From Coniella vitis (taxonomy: Eukaryota > Ascomycota > Sordariomycetes > Diaporthales > Schizoparmaceae): a DNA stretch of 64,000 nucleotides. A program made the position numbers and the translations under genes. Below the pieces are notes generated by a model. The model had not been told where the DNA came from. It was given only the letters and a program-made list of their open reading frames with translations, and made no database searches. This document shows positions 36,249 to 48,418 of the stretch, in pieces; position 1 is the first letter of the stretch, and each line of letters starts with the position of its first letter. The stretch is from positions 434,001-498,000 of the forward strand of contig WUJK01000003.1 of the NCBI GenBank assembly GCA_011317545.1, given 5' to 3'.

Positions 36249-39100
36249 ATGGCCAGTCATGTTAACCTGAGCAGCAGGACTGCCACGGCAGAAAACGACG
36301 AGGGCGCAGACCAGATTGGAAACGACACCCCTCGGTCCGGCTTCGCGACCCCGGAGCCAGACCTCCAGGATAAGAGATTGCCCGGCATCATGAGCTATTT
36401 CGGCCAGGTTCGTCCAAGCTCTCTTCAGCGTTTGTGGTCAGGCACCTTTTCTGCGGCTCCGGGAGCTGCGCCTCATCGGTCTTCTTCTTTATCCACCGCC
36501 CCTCCTCCGCAATCACGACAAGAGCAAGACCACTACCAGCAGCACCAGCAGCAGCAGCAGCAGCACGACCAAGTCCCCCCTCCTTCACACTCACCAGCCA
36601 GTTCCCTTGAGACCGCATCGCGAGACTCGTCTGAAGAGCAAGGCCCGCCTCTCCTCCCTCATGAGAGAGTAAGAGTCTTGCCAGAAGACCACAAGCCCCC
36701 TCCTGGAGGCGGCGATATTCACCCCTACCCTACCCCGCCTGCGTCCTCAAACTCTTCGTTGCGGGGGGCCAGAGTGGGCGAAGGCAGTGGTGAAGGGCAA
36801 AGGCTCGGCGCGGTTTCTCCTGCAATCATTTCATCCTCATCCAATACCCCCCGCACAATGAGTATCGCGGATCCCACAGGTCTCACAGGGCGTAGAGCTT
36901 CGGTGCTCGCGCCAGTCTCATCTGCCCAGGTCACCGAGTCTACTGCTCATGCCCATCATTTTTCCAGTCATGGTAGCACTGCACAAAAATCATCAGCCCA
37001 CGAGCACTTGAGTTCTGTTATGGGAGATACTGTTGCCGAAGAATCCTCCACTGTTAATCGGCTGAAGGGGCTAACAAACGCGCCTCCTCCAAAGAGTGGC
37101 CATTCCACACCCGCGCGAGCATTGTCCACCACTCACCCCGGTCGCAATGACGGTGCCGACGAGCGAAGGACCAGCAACGAGAGCGGTGACCCTGTCACGG
37201 GAACACAGACACCCTCGAGCTCTGCTGGCACGACACAAGTCCCAGCTGCGAAGGGCAAACTTACAGTCAAAATCAGCGAGGCTAGGGGCTTGAAGAGGTG
37301 CCGGGCACCGTATCTTGTTGTTGTCTTCCAAAAGAGCGAGCTGATTTCCGGAGCCCCTCGGGAAGACGAAGAGGACGACGATACAGCCGTTTCCAACGTG
37401 GCAATGGGTGGCGTACCCATTCAGCGGCAGCCAAGCGACTCGGGTCGGCCAATGGCCATTCCCATGAGAAGCCGCCAGAGCAGCAATACAAGCACGGGAG
37501 AGTTCAACAGTTTCCGAAACCGCACCCATACGCGATCTTTTACCAATCCAAAGTGGGACGCGGAGGCAGTCTTGTAAGTAACAAACCGAATTTGAAACGA
37601 CCGGAAGAAGGACACGCAAAAGCGAGTGTGGTAAAACGTCAACAAGAAACTATCAGCTGACCAACGAATAGTGATGTTGTGGACAAAAACATGCTTGTCG
37701 ATATCTCGGTCTACGATCACGGTGCGAAGGGCGAAGAATTCCTTGGTCATGTCGACTTCGAGGCACGTAAACCTGACGGTCCAGAGCCCATTCGGGGCTG
37801 GTTCAACCTCAAAGGCCATGCGGACACCATGGAAGAAGATGCCCCGACTGGCGAACTTTACGTGGAGGCCATTTACCAGAGCAGCGAGCGACGACACTTT
37901 GGGCCCGAAGACTTCATGATACTACGACTTATTGGCAAGGGAACATTTGGCCAGGTCTACCAAGTCAGAAAGCGGGATACCGGTCGCATATACGCCATGA
38001 AGGTGCTTTCCAAGAAGGTGATTGTGCAAAAGAAAGAGGTGGCCCATACCGTTGGCGAGCGAAACATTCTGGTTCGAACGGCAACATCAGATTCACCCTT
38101 CATCGTGGGTCTGAAGTTCTCCTTCCAGACCCCGTCCGATTTGTACCTTGTGACAGACTACATGTCTGGCGGAGAGCTGTTCTGGCATCTGCAGAAGGAG
38201 GGACGCTTCGACGAGAAGCGTGCCAAATTCTACATTGCTGAGCTGATCCTTGCAATCGAACATTTGCACAAGAATGATATTGTCTACCGGGATTTGAAAC
38301 CAGAGAACATTCTCCTGGATGCCAATGGTCACATTGCGCTTTGCGACTTTGGTCTTTCCAAGGCCAATCTCACAAAGAACGACACTACCAACACTTTTTG
38401 TGGAACAACGGAATACCTGGCACCAGAAGTACTCCTTGACGAGGCTGGATACACCAAGATGGTTGATTTCTGGTCTTTGGGCGTCCTAGTCTTTGAAATG
38501 TGCTGCGGCTGGAGTCCCTTTTATGCGGAGGACACACAGCAAATGTACAAGAACATTGCATTTGGCAAAGTACGCTTCCCCAGAGACACATTGTCTCTAG
38601 AAGGTCGCAACTTTGTGAAGGGTCTGCTCAACAGAAACGCAAAGCACCGTCTGGGTGCAAACGACGATGCAGAGGAACTGAAGCGTCACCCATTCTTCAA
38701 CGATATTGACTGGGATGCACTATCCAAGAAGCTCATCACTCCACCATTCAAACCAAGCTTGAAATCCGACACGGATGTTTCCTATTTTGATCCTGAATTC
38801 ACCAATGCCCTGGATCAAAATGGTTCGCTCAATGAGCGGGCAGCGGCTCTTGCGAGAGGTTTTGCCACGTCGACACCGCTCTCACCCTCTGTTCAAGCAA
38901 ACTTCCAGGGTTTCACCTTTGTTGACGAGAGCGCATTGGACGAACATATGGGTGACAGAATCATGCACGATGAGATGGATGTCGACCAAGCCAAGGAACG
39001 CAGCTGGGATGATCTGGATAATGCAGCTCAGCAGTCGCGCCGGACGAGCGGCGGGCGCGCCAACGATGATCTCGTGGGCGCATCCGATTTTGACATGTGA
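36249..39100 (+). CDS. SCH9: AGC protein kinase Sch9 (C2 domain plus kinase)
   Basis: A TORC1-pathway, S6-kinase-like AGC kinase; in yeast Sch9 controls ribosome biogenesis, stress response and lifespan. Exons 36249-37573 and 37672-39100 give 917 residues from this ATG. The long Ser/Pro-rich N-terminus includes a Gln/His tract encoded by CAG repeats (about 36536-36570). A C2 domain starts GKLTVKISEARGLKRC (about 337) and is split by an acidic/Ser-rich insert and by the intron. The kinase domain (about 523-780) has GKGTFGQV, the Lys in YAMKVL, YRDLKPEN, DFG, T-loop TFCGTTEYLAPE, and a C-tail turn-motif region (TPLSP) and hydrophobic motif FQGFTF. All key residues are present. The start is uncertain: an upstream exon may extend it. 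Confidence 0.92.
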
Positions 39101-41347
39101 TGAAGGATACGGACGGCCAATTTCTATTTTTTTTTTCGACCTTCTGGATTTCTCTCTAATTTCGGACCAATCCGTTTGTCCCAAGAAAGCAAAAAAGCAA
39201 AAGAAAGGGGCGTGCCGGTTTTGTTCTTTCCTGGTTCTGTTTCTGCGTTCAACTTTTTCCTTTTCTTCGTTTTTTTCTTATTCGAGAATGGTACGCATCG
39301 TGCATTTGCATATGGGCGGTTGAAGCACCTGCATTTGGCAAAATCAGTGGGGATGCAGCAAATATGGCCTTGGCGTTTTACGGTCCGGAAACATGGAGAG
39401 TTGTTTCTGTAGGCGAGCAACTAACCTCGGCCTAGTTGAAGAGGCCTGTTCTGTATGGGAAGGTTGGAAACATAATGGCTCAGGCTTTCGCTTTTCTCTT
39501 TTGACGAAAGCATGCCTCATATAACTGGTTGAATTTTCGACTGGTGTGCCCTGCTGCTTGTCAACCAAAGGCTTGGGAGGAGGGGGTGTTAACCAAGCTC
39601 CCATTGGCAGACAGCGGCGAGCATGAGGGACAACGCGGCTCAGCAACTCCATCACCTATTGTTTGTTATCCTGCAATACACATGGAGCCTGGCCCGTCGA
39701 TTCCTATCTTGGGTGTAGCCTGGAGGCAAAGGAGGACATAAAGGGCCTACTTGATTGGGAGACACTGCAAAGTGTGTGACATAGTATCCTGGTACATTAT
39801 ACGCACAGAATAGCGCGCATGGTACAGGCATCTTAGTTACAATTTGACATAACACAAAGAGAGATAAAAATCCCCTATCGAGGTGTACACGTTTCCAGCT
39901 CGTTAACCTGGTGTGCATATGAAGGTTGCCAAGCTCTTTGTGTTAAGAGGGTGTGAACAGACAAGTGTTCAACATGAGAGTAATCATGCTTTTCAATTAG
40001 AGGCCATCTAGTATAATCTCTCCTAGAATTGTACTAATCCTCTCTGTTCATGCTCCAGGTCTGATGTGATACTTCCCACCTCTTACTTATTAGTTACACC
40101 CGATTCCCCTCGCCCCAGCACCCCCACTAGGCAAGCCTTATCATTTCTGATATGCCACAAATACAAGGAAAGAAGAGTTAGTAGCGTTTGAATGCAGAAA
40201 ACATAAATTGGATTTTTGCTGTGCCTTGCTGGGATATAGCCTGTAGAAGCTTCACTAGGGCACTATTGGGCCGGTTTGGATGGGGGTTTGGTGAAACGGC
40301 GTGATGTGGGCGGTGCGGTTCAGGGGGAAAGGGGAATTGCAGAAGAGGGGGAGGGGGAGGGGTGGGTGTATATATTCATTTATACTGGAAGAAAGAACGA
40401 AAAAGGAAGAGTCTGTAAGGAAATAACGGGTTGGTAGTCTTATAATTAGTGGATGATAGGAAGAGGTGAAGGGTGAGAGGATGAAAAATGGAACTAGAAA
40501 GAAAAGCTTATAGATATCTCCAGACCAAGGTCCCCCCCCTTTTTTTTTTTCTTTCCCCTTGCAGTCAACACTAATTATACATGTGTTGATTTCTGGGTTA
40601 AGAAGGTAAAAAACCCTAGTTGATAACGCCCAAGATGTTGTAGAAGATAGATTGCATAACTTTGGTAGCACACGGGCTGAGGGGAAGATGATACAGCTCT
40701 TACAAAAGAAAGTGTGAAATCTCCAAGAGTTTTCGAGTCTGTAAACCATGTATTCCCAAGTACTTCTTGAAACATAGGTTACACAGGGGGCATGTTGGGG
40801 TATTGAAGATGGTACAAATAAAGCTCACGCTTCTACATAGTACTACCACAGACTGTGCATACTCTTACAGATATTAATAATAAGGAAAGAGCAGTCCGTC
40901 CAACCATACTCTTCTATAGAAGAAACAAACCCGCTAGCGAAGAGAAATGACCAGGAGATAATAAATACAGTCTGCCTAGGTATGCGCAGTGATATGAGTC
41001 CATGGTGATGTTAGTTAATTGGTTTCCTCGAACTATACTTGCACAGTGCCACAGCCTTTGGTATGCTTGCAGTACTACCATGTGGTATCGTGCTCTATTG
41101 CGCCTAGGCATGAAGAATCATGCCCCAAATTCATAGCTCTGGATCCTTGTTCTCGCCAGGCATTGTGCTCCAAACCTCAGAAGCACCAAGTCACACCAGA
41201 TTGTTCATTCCTAATCAAAAAATCGCTGGATCATCTACCTCCTCTCCCACACCTTGTTTCTTCTGCATGCATTGTGTGCTTATATGAGTCCTCATCGAAT
41301 CCTTCTTGGGCCCAATTTTCACAGCACCTCTCAAAGCCGGGGTCATA
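39101..41347. other. 2.2 kb convergent intergenic region, SCH9 / cyclin
   Basis: No gene is supported. Poly-T and T-rich tracts lie near 39128 and 40540, and TACATAGTA lies at 40834. The open frame at 40255-40749 (-) is low-complexity sequence opposite a purine-rich tract. Confidence 0.45.
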
Positions 41348-42903
41348 CTAAGCCTCCGACACTTCACCTTCGTCTTCGTCCGAAAGTCGGGCTCGCTTCT
41401 GTTCTTGGTCTGCCATATCTTCGTCATCTGGACTCTTGCGTTTTGTCCCGGGTGAAACCAGCCCGTTGCTGGTGCCATTCGTCTGCGTATCGTTGTGGTT
41501 ATTAACATTGTTCGCTGCAGCCTTGAGAGCTGAGTCTGAATCGCCCTTGGGTGGCACGTTATCAACGTCCATCAAGCCATCGTCAGATTCCCGTTTGCTT
41601 TCGGCTCGGCCGTAGTCGTCATCCTCTCGGTCGGCCCGGCTCGGGTAACGAGCTCGAGGGCTTTGAGTTCCTCCACGGTCCATGTCCATAGGCGTGCCAT
41701 TGTGGCTGGAACCTCCTTCAGTCTGACTAGGAAACTCCCTGCCTCTTCTAGTGTTCTCGAGACTGAAAGCTGGAGACCCTTGGTATCGAGAGTCTGATTT
41801 GCGGAGAGGGTTTTCAGAGTAAAAGTCCATGACCACGCCGATTGCCAACTGTAACAGCGACTCGTCCCCTTTGAGGACCCGCCACCAGGCCTGGCCGTCC
41901 CTATCGTCTTCAATCTTCTCTCCAAGCGAGACAGTTGCAAAGTATATGGCACTGATGGCGACTTCCTTTGCGTTCATGAGCAATGGGAGAACCGTCAAGG
42001 CTGAGTCGCAGCAGTATGCCCAAGCCGCATCTCTGATCGGCTTGTTGTGCAGCATGTCAAGCTGGGTTAGACACTCGTACAGTCTCTGGTAAGGGTTGTC
42101 TACCATCAGGTCGAAGGTCAACATTTCCAGCATCATTTCTTCATGCATCAGAATGCTGTCTCGCCATTTCCAGTACTCTTTGCTTTGCTCGTCCACGATC
42201 AAGCGAGGATTCTTTTGCGCCACTCTCACCACGGCATAGATCAGATCTTTGGTCTTTCGGCAGTTCTCTTCGGTCTTGTTCGCCAAGAAGAGGGCCGTCG
42301 CTGCAATGTTCTGTAGTCCAAGAATGCCGATGTCAATTGCTTTGTCATATGCCCAATGGATAAGTTGTATACCATCCGACTAGCGGCGCATGTTGTCCCT
42401 CTGGCCCGCCGCAGATTGGAATGGTGACTCACGTAATGGTGTATGCCGCCCTTCTCTTCTAGCATGCTGCAGCGCATGTAGAATCGATGGAAGAACACCG
42501 ATGCGACCCAGAGCGTAGTTTGCGGCAGCTCAATCATTGCTCCGGCTTGGTATATGAAGTTGACGCCCTTGGCCCGCCGTAACCGTTCATCCGAAGGTAG
42601 TAGACCATCTACAATGCTCGGTGAGCTGATGGCCTCTTCTGGCGTAAAGTACCACTGGTTGGCTCTCGGTCGCGACGAGCTCGGTGGCGATGGCTGGGCG
42701 GGAGACGGCACACCGCGCCGGGACTGTGGAGGAAGCGAGGATGTGCGTGAGGAGTGCGTCGGCGGCGATGGAACGGCAGGAGGCACATCGCGTCGGCTTG
42801 ATGGCGACTTGGACTGGCGAGAGGCGACAACGACTGGCTTTGGCGGCAGCGAGGGAGGCTGATAGCCCTCGCGAGGCGGTCGGTACCGGTCGATGCTCGC
42901 CAT
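41348..42903 (-). CDS. Cyclin T/K-family protein, PchA/Pch1-like
   Basis: A transcriptional cyclin of 477 residues from exons 42433-42903 and 41348-42310. After a Pro/Ser-rich N-terminus comes NQWYFTPEEAISSPSIVDGL, then the cyclin box (SVFFHRFYMR ... IHHY | NIAATALFLANKTEENCRK), with the 122-bp intron inside the conserved HHY-IAA block. A second cyclin fold (MLTFDLMVDNPYQRL ...) and an acidic/Arg-rich tail with a basic KRKSPDDE segment follow. Aspergillus PchA and fission yeast Pch1 pair with a Cdk9/Bur1-type kinase that phosphorylates the RNA polymerase II CTD and elongation factors; that partner is inferred. ATG at 42903 is chosen over a TTG codon upstream in frame. It is divergent from PRP4 with a 486-bp shared promoter. 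Confidence 0.87.
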
Positions 42904-43389
42904 GGCGGGCGTCAAGTTTAAAGCATCGACGCAACAAGTTCAAGTACTCCAAGCGTTGTTGTAGTATAATCTGATTGCGTGTGGTTGGGAGGGGCGGCGT
43001 CTTGTTGCGAAAGAAAAGATTTGGTTGTGTTGGAAGAAGAGGACTAAAAGTGATGTGGTGATGAAAGAGAAGGGTCGCCGATAGCCTTCCAAAAGATGGG
43101 CCAGGGTTAATTGTTTGCTGCCGGCTTTTGGTTAAGTACCTAGGTACATAGTAGTGCATCATTTTGCGGCGCTGCTGAATGTTACCCCGTACTCTGCCCG
43201 TGCATAGTACATTACTACAAGCGGTCCAGAACTTTTGTCGATGACCGCGGCAGGCAGAACAACGGCCAGGTACCTTTCTCCATCAGCGTTGATGACATCG
43301 ACCTCTGACTTTTTGCAGCGCGTAAAGCCACCAGCACTTGCGTAGGGTCTTTTCTGTTGATCAAGGAGCCAACAGCTTGCGTCGCCAAG
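42904..43389. promoter_or_regulatory. Divergent promoter, cyclin / PRP4
   Basis: 486 bp between outward-facing genes, too short to hold another. It contains a TACCTAGGTACATAGTAG block at 43138-43154 that combines both recurring intergenic words. Confidence 0.5.
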
Positions 43390-45081
43390 ATGATGCACCC
43401 AGCGAGAAAAGCGTATGTGGAGGATCAAATGGACGAGGTAAGAACAAACATTCATGAGCTTCACAATGCCTATATGTGCTCAATCATTCAATAATACAGC
43501 ACGCGACGCGACTGACTGGTACTCCTCTGCGTAGGACAGGGGGATGACGATCGATGAAATCCGTGAGTATAAGGTCTCTTTCGGACATGCAGGTGCTTGC
43601 TATTGACTATCCGTTTAGCAAATGATTACGACTACGACCTTTCCACCGGCGAGAATGCCTCGGCCCTCTTATCCCAGTTCGAGCGCAAACGGCTCGCTGC
43701 ACGCATCGCCGTTCCCACAAATGACGAAGCGATCAAGGCCATGCTGCGCGAGCGAGGCGTCCCCATCACACTTTTTGGAGAGAACAATCCAGCCGATCGC
43801 CGCGAGCGACTGAGGGAGATTTTGACAGACGAGACTACCGAGGCGGCCAAAGCCCAAGGCCAAGAAACTGCCGATGTTGACATGGAAGACGCGGGCGAGG
43901 CCGAGGAGGACGACGAGCAAGAAGAGGAGTACTACACTCGTGGAACCGATGAGTTGCTGCAAGCACGAATCGAGCTCGCCAAGTATTCGCTTCCGCGTGC
44001 AAAGAGACGTGTACACTTCCAACGAGAAGAGGCCAAAATACCACTCCGAACCCATGTCAGACACCGCAAACAAATCAAAGAAAAGCTCCAGGACTTTGAG
44101 CTGCAAAGCTCACAAGTTGGAGGACAGAGATATTTGAGTGTTGTCAGGCTTGCACCTGAAGGGCAGCTTTGCGCAACAGGCGATTGGGGTGGCAGTTTGA
44201 AGGTGCTCTCAGCGCCGGAATTGGAAGTCAAGAAGACGCTGAGAGGGCACACAGCGAAGGTGGGTGGAATTGATTGGTTCCCTGGACCAGTAGTTGAGGA
44301 CAGCGACACTGTCCGACTGGCATCCTCGTCCGCGGACGGGGCTGTTCACCTGTGGTCGCTTGAGCGCGACATACCGCTTTCTTCACTGGCGCCAACTGGC
44401 GGTACCAAGGTCAACAAGATAGGCTTTCATCCGTCTGGCCAACTTCTGGCTACCGCCTGCGATGACACAGCTTGGAGGCTCTATGATATAGCCACTGGCA
44501 GCGAACTCTTGTGCCAGGAAGGCCACTCCAGAGCCGTCATGACTGTCAGCTTCCAGTCCGAGGGGGCACTGGTGTTCACAGCAGGAATGGACAGCATCGG
44601 GCGAGTATGGGACTTGAGAAGTGGTCGCACCATTATGCTGTGCGAAGGCCACATTCAGCCCGTTACGTCCTCGAGCTGGATTGACGGCCACAGAATACTA
44701 TCTGGGTCTCTTGACGGATTCGTGAAGGTTTGGGACGTTCGCAAGGTTCAATCAGGCGGTAACTTGGCTGGAAATACTTCTGGTGTCACGGATCTGCGTG
44801 TGTTCAGAGGGTTGGACGATCCCGTAGAGGGTGATGCTCCAGGCCAGGACGAAAAAGGCCAGCAGATTCCCAAGAAGTCGGCTACATTCTTTGCGTCATC
44901 TGGCTTCGATCGGAAGGTCAATGTCTACTCGGTGGACGACTATTCTCTGATCAGCTCATTGGAATCACACACAGCGCCAGTCAGTTCAGTCGATATCTCT
45001 AGGGACGGTAGATGGATCGTCTCTGGAAGTCATGACCGGACGATCAAGCTATGGGCACGAAACGAGATGGAGGCTTTGTGA
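43390..45081 (+). CDS. PRP4: U4/U6 snRNP WD40 protein Prp4 (PRPF4)
   Basis: A spliceosomal tri-snRNP component that, with Prp3, stabilises U4/U6. Exons 43390-43437, 43535-43562 (28 bp) and 43619-45081 give 512 residues. Joined, the N-terminus reads MMHPARKAYVEDQMDE, DRGMTIDEI, PNDYDYDLSTGENAS. The PRP4/SFM motif follows (PTNDEAIKAMLRERGVPITLFGE ... DRRERLREIL), then an acidic stretch, then helices (LQARIELAKYSLPRAKRR). A C-terminal seven-bladed WD40 domain spans about 190-512 with repeated GH ... WD/WS signatures (HLWSLER, RLYDIATG, RVWDLRSG, KVWDVRKV, KLWARNE). The 28-bp exon is very small, and the alternative without it loses the conserved DEIP-NDYDYD block. Confidence 0.93.
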
Positions 45082-46789
45082 AAGAGCCTTTTGCTATGTA
45101 AATAGGACGATTCAAGATACCCAGAAGCATGCGCCTTAAGATGGCTTGTTCAGCATGACATCTTTGCAACACAAGAGGGAGATGTTTATGATGCCAGAGG
45201 CCTCCCAGCCACGGATCCAATTTCTGATCTACCTCACTGCGCAATATAACACGGCAACGCATACTCCGCAGAGCATGGGGGATCAATTGGGCGTGTACAT
45301 GTTATACCTTCAATTTAGGGAACCCACGTTGAACTGCTGTCTTTGTTCTGATGTCAACAAGATAGCACACGATCGTACAAGCGGATGAACAGGCCGTTGT
45401 ATATGGTAGAAAAAGACTGTTTTTCGAAACAACAGCAGCCTAACCGGCTTCCAAAAGACCAGAAATGATACCCGATTCCACCACGGGATCCTGGACAGGA
45501 CGGCTGTCCAGAAGATGACCCTCACTCTGGTGGAAGCAGATCCCGCGGGTCGCACACGCTTCGTGGCGCACTAGCAAACACTTCCACGTGGCGTTTCTGT
45601 GGTTGTATTCGGCCTGCCTGTTGCAAGCAGATGACTTCCAGATGCGCCGGCGAGTTGCGCCGGAAAGGGTTTACTGTAACGCAGATTGCAAAAACGAGCT
45701 GCTCAAGACAAGGATCGCACATAACGGTGCGTCAAGCTTGAGGTGGCTCACGGCAAATAGAGATTATACTATGGCATCTGAATCCTTGGAAGGACTCGTT
45801 ACACCGAAGACGCCTCGGGACTTAATGATGCTTTTTGTTTCAGCGTCCGGCGGACAGCGGCTGACAACAAGTGTTTGTCCTCTAATCGGACAACCGATGA
45901 CTTGGGCCTGAGCCAAAATTGTTCCAGTAACAAGAGAGCCCTGGTTTGGGAGGCCACAGCGAGCGGCCCGCAACGGCACATTGGAAGGATCACTGTCCTC
46001 CCAATGTGAGAAAAAATATCGAACGGCGGTGCTGGGGACCAGCCGTTCAAATAAAGCGTGCTCCGCTGAAGGAGGAAGGTCTCCTTGGAATTTCTCCAGT
46101 GCACGCGCCCTGATCCCCAGGCAGCCAAGGGCATGTCTTAACCTGTCAGGTGTCTTGCGGGGTTGCCCGCTCACTGTGGGCCCCAAAGTACGGGCCGTCC
46201 AGGCCTTGGCAATTAGCGAGCAGATCAGCCTACGGCGCCGTGTCAATCAGGCACTCACGGCCTGTAGGGGGAAAAGCAGGGAAGGGGGAGAAAAAAAAAA
46301 GTTTAGGCCCCCGGCCCCCGTACCCACACTTTGCAGGAACGAATTTCAAGCATGTGCTCCTGCCAACCCTCTCGCCTACTTGGCACTCGCACCTTTTCTT
46401 CTCCTTCTCTCCTCCTTCTTTTCCCCCCACCAAGTGACTTGTTCACAAGACAACGACACCCGAAGTGCCTGTACAGACTCTCGCGATCGCCGTCTCTCTG
46501 CAAATGCATACCAGTAACACCTCGCACGAATCCTCCCTTTCGCTTTCCCTGCTCAAGTATCAGATGCGCCTCCAGTGCCGCCAGCGATTCTCACGAAACG
46601 ACTTTGCCGACTGCCGCAAAGACCCAGAAGCCCGCCGCGGCGCGCCTTGAACGGCCTTACGAATAAGACTGCGCACGAACCCGAGTTGTCAGGTACAACT
46701 GTAAAGCTGCCGCAGTTGATAGACTCAAGCATCAATTACTCAACCACCTAATACGCATCTGGCGCGCGTCTTTCCCTACATCGTGCAAG
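45082..46789. other. 1.7 kb upstream region of the Psk1-like kinase
   Basis: Tandem intergenic region. The right half (about 46380-46780) is C/T-rich leader, as is usual before highly regulated kinase genes here. Overlapping open frames on both strands at 45764-46517 lack domains. No gene is supported. Confidence 0.45.
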
Positions 46790-48418
46790 ATGAGCCTCAA
46801 GACCGCCCCGGCCGTGGCCGCTACCGTGGTTCGCGGATTTCAAACTCCAAGTGGCTCTGGAGACGAGGACTCCGAGTACGGTAGCGCCACTCCCCGGCTC
46901 ATGGCGACCGACAAGCAGTCGCCTCCTGTGCTGCGAGGCCGACGCTCACGTAACCCGATTATCGATGATGTCGTCAGCGCAAACTGCAGCCCTGTCTTGC
47001 GCCCGGCTCCACAGTCCCCGGCTGTCAGCGGCATTGCCCTCCTGCGATCGCAAATCGACGCTTTCAACCTCGACAGCGCCAATACCTCTCGAGCTCCCTC
47101 AGTCACACGCCGCACTAGTCTCTCACCACTAGCGCACCCTATCCACACCCGCGGCTTGTTCAACGGCATTGGCAGCCGACCGCAGAGTAGCCATGGTAGC
47201 GACAGGAGCAGCGATGGCGATGCCTCGGAAGTCTCGACTCGCTACGAGATCAATCTGGACGGTGACTTTGTTAGTGCGAGCGCCCCAGATCCTGGCTCCG
47301 TTCAAGGCGAGGGTGTCTTCGAGGACGCTATGGAAGGCGTGCCGTCCAACACAGCTCGTAAGATGACGGCGGAGGATTTTGAACCTCTCCGATGCCTGGG
47401 CAAAGGCACTTACGGAACAGTCATTCTTGTCAAGCAACGGAGCACTGGCCGGCTCTATGCACAAAAGCAGTTCAAGAAGGCTTCCCTCGTCGTCCACAAA
47501 AAGCTTATTGAACAAACAAAGAATGAACGCCATATCCTCGAGTCCGTCAACAGGCATCCCTTTGTGGTAAAGCTCTACTACGCTTTCCAGGACAAAGAGA
47601 AGCTGTACCTCATCCTCGAATACGGCCAAGGTGGTGAGCTGTTCCATCACCTCAAGGCAGAGCGTATGTTTTCCGAGACTCGATCCGCCTTTTATCTCGC
47701 GGAAATGGTATTGGCCCTTTCGCACTTGCATGACGATCTTGGCGTTGTCTACCGCGATCTGAAGCCCGAGAACATCCTTTTGGATGCAGAGGGACACGTG
47801 CTTCTTACAGACTTTGGTCTGTCCAAGGTTGCCACAGATGACGCGACTTGCAACTCGATTCTGGGAACTGTCGAGTACATGGCACCAGAGGTCATCAAGG
47901 GCGAACAGTACGGCAAGGCTGTGGACTGGTGGTCGCTTGGTGCGCTTGCTTACGACATGATGGTGGGTGACGCGCCTTTCCGTGGTGGAAACCACGCCAA
48001 GGTACAGCAGAACATCCTCAAGCAGAAGGTGGCCCTGCCCTACTTTCTGAGTAACGATGCCAAAGATCTCATCACACGTCTACTAAAGAAGGATCCCAAG
48101 AAGCGTCTGGGAAGTCATATGCCCAAGGACCTTGGCATCATCAAGGGTCACCGCTTCTTCAGACACATTGACTGGAAGAAGCTTGCGGCACGCGAGGTGG
48201 AGCCGCCGATCCAGCCCCTGATCACCGACCCGGAGCTGGCGGAGAACTTTTCCGACGAGTTTACGGCTTTGGATCTAAGTCCCCGAAACTCTTTCGCAGA
48301 GCCTCTTGCCGCCCCTACGAGCGCGCGAACAGAGGAGAATCCCTTCGGTGGCTTCAGCTTTGTAGCGAGCCACAGCCTGCTCAATTCGCACGGATTCGCA
48401 TGTGCCCAGCAGATTTGA
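46790..48418 (+). CDS. AGC kinase, S6K/Psk1-like
   Basis: An intronless 542-residue Ser/Thr kinase. A Ser/Pro/Arg-rich N-terminus of about 190 residues leads into MTAEDFEPLRCLGKGTYG. The kinase domain has GKGTYGTV, the Lys in YAQKQF, the Glu in NERHIL, YRDLKPENILL, TDFGLSK and APE. The C-tail has a turn-motif region (LSPRNS) and hydrophobic motif FGGFSFV (about 518), as in fission yeast Psk1, the TORC1-dependent ribosomal S6 kinase. That placement is inferred from the whole layout. Unlike Sch9 it has no C2 domain. The T-loop reads NSILGTVEYMAPE: the PDK1-site Thr is Ser and the usual Phe-Cys is Ile-Leu. An A/G-rich loop and MPKDLG insertion near the kinase C-lobe are also seen. It lies 7.7 kb from SCH9 on the same strand. 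Confidence 0.88.
   Translation: MSLKTAPAVAATVVRGFQTPSGSGDEDSEYGSATPRLMATDKQSPPVLRGRRSRNPIIDDVVSANCSPVLRPAPQSPAVSGIALLRSQIDAFNLDSANTSRAPSVTRRTSLSPLAHPIHTRGLFNGIGSRPQSSHGSDRSSDGDASEVSTRYEINLDGDFVSASAPDPGSVQGEGVFEDAMEGVPSNTARKMTAEDFEPLRCLGKGTYGTVILVKQRSTGRLYAQKQFKKASLVVHKKLIEQTKNERHILESVNRHPFVVKLYYAFQDKEKLYLILEYGQGGELFHHLKAERMFSETRSAFYLAEMVLALSHLHDDLGVVYRDLKPENILLDAEGHVLLTDFGLSKVATDDATCNSILGTVEYMAPEVIKGEQYGKAVDWWSLGALAYDMMVGDAPFRGGNHAKVQQNILKQKVALPYFLSNDAKDLITRLLKKDPKKRLGSHMPKDLGIIKGHRFFRHIDWKKLAAREVEPPIQPLITDPELAENFSDEFTALDLSPRNSFAEPLAAPTSARTEENPFGGFSFVASHSLLNSHGFACAQQI

Noticed and set aside
40255..40749. A 164-residue minus-strand open frame
   Set aside because: It is a translation of a purine-rich, low-complexity tract with no protein-like pattern.
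47129..47995. A 288-residue open frame antisense to the Psk1-like kinase
   Set aside because: Shadow of a high-GC coding exon; the sense strand holds all kinase motifs.
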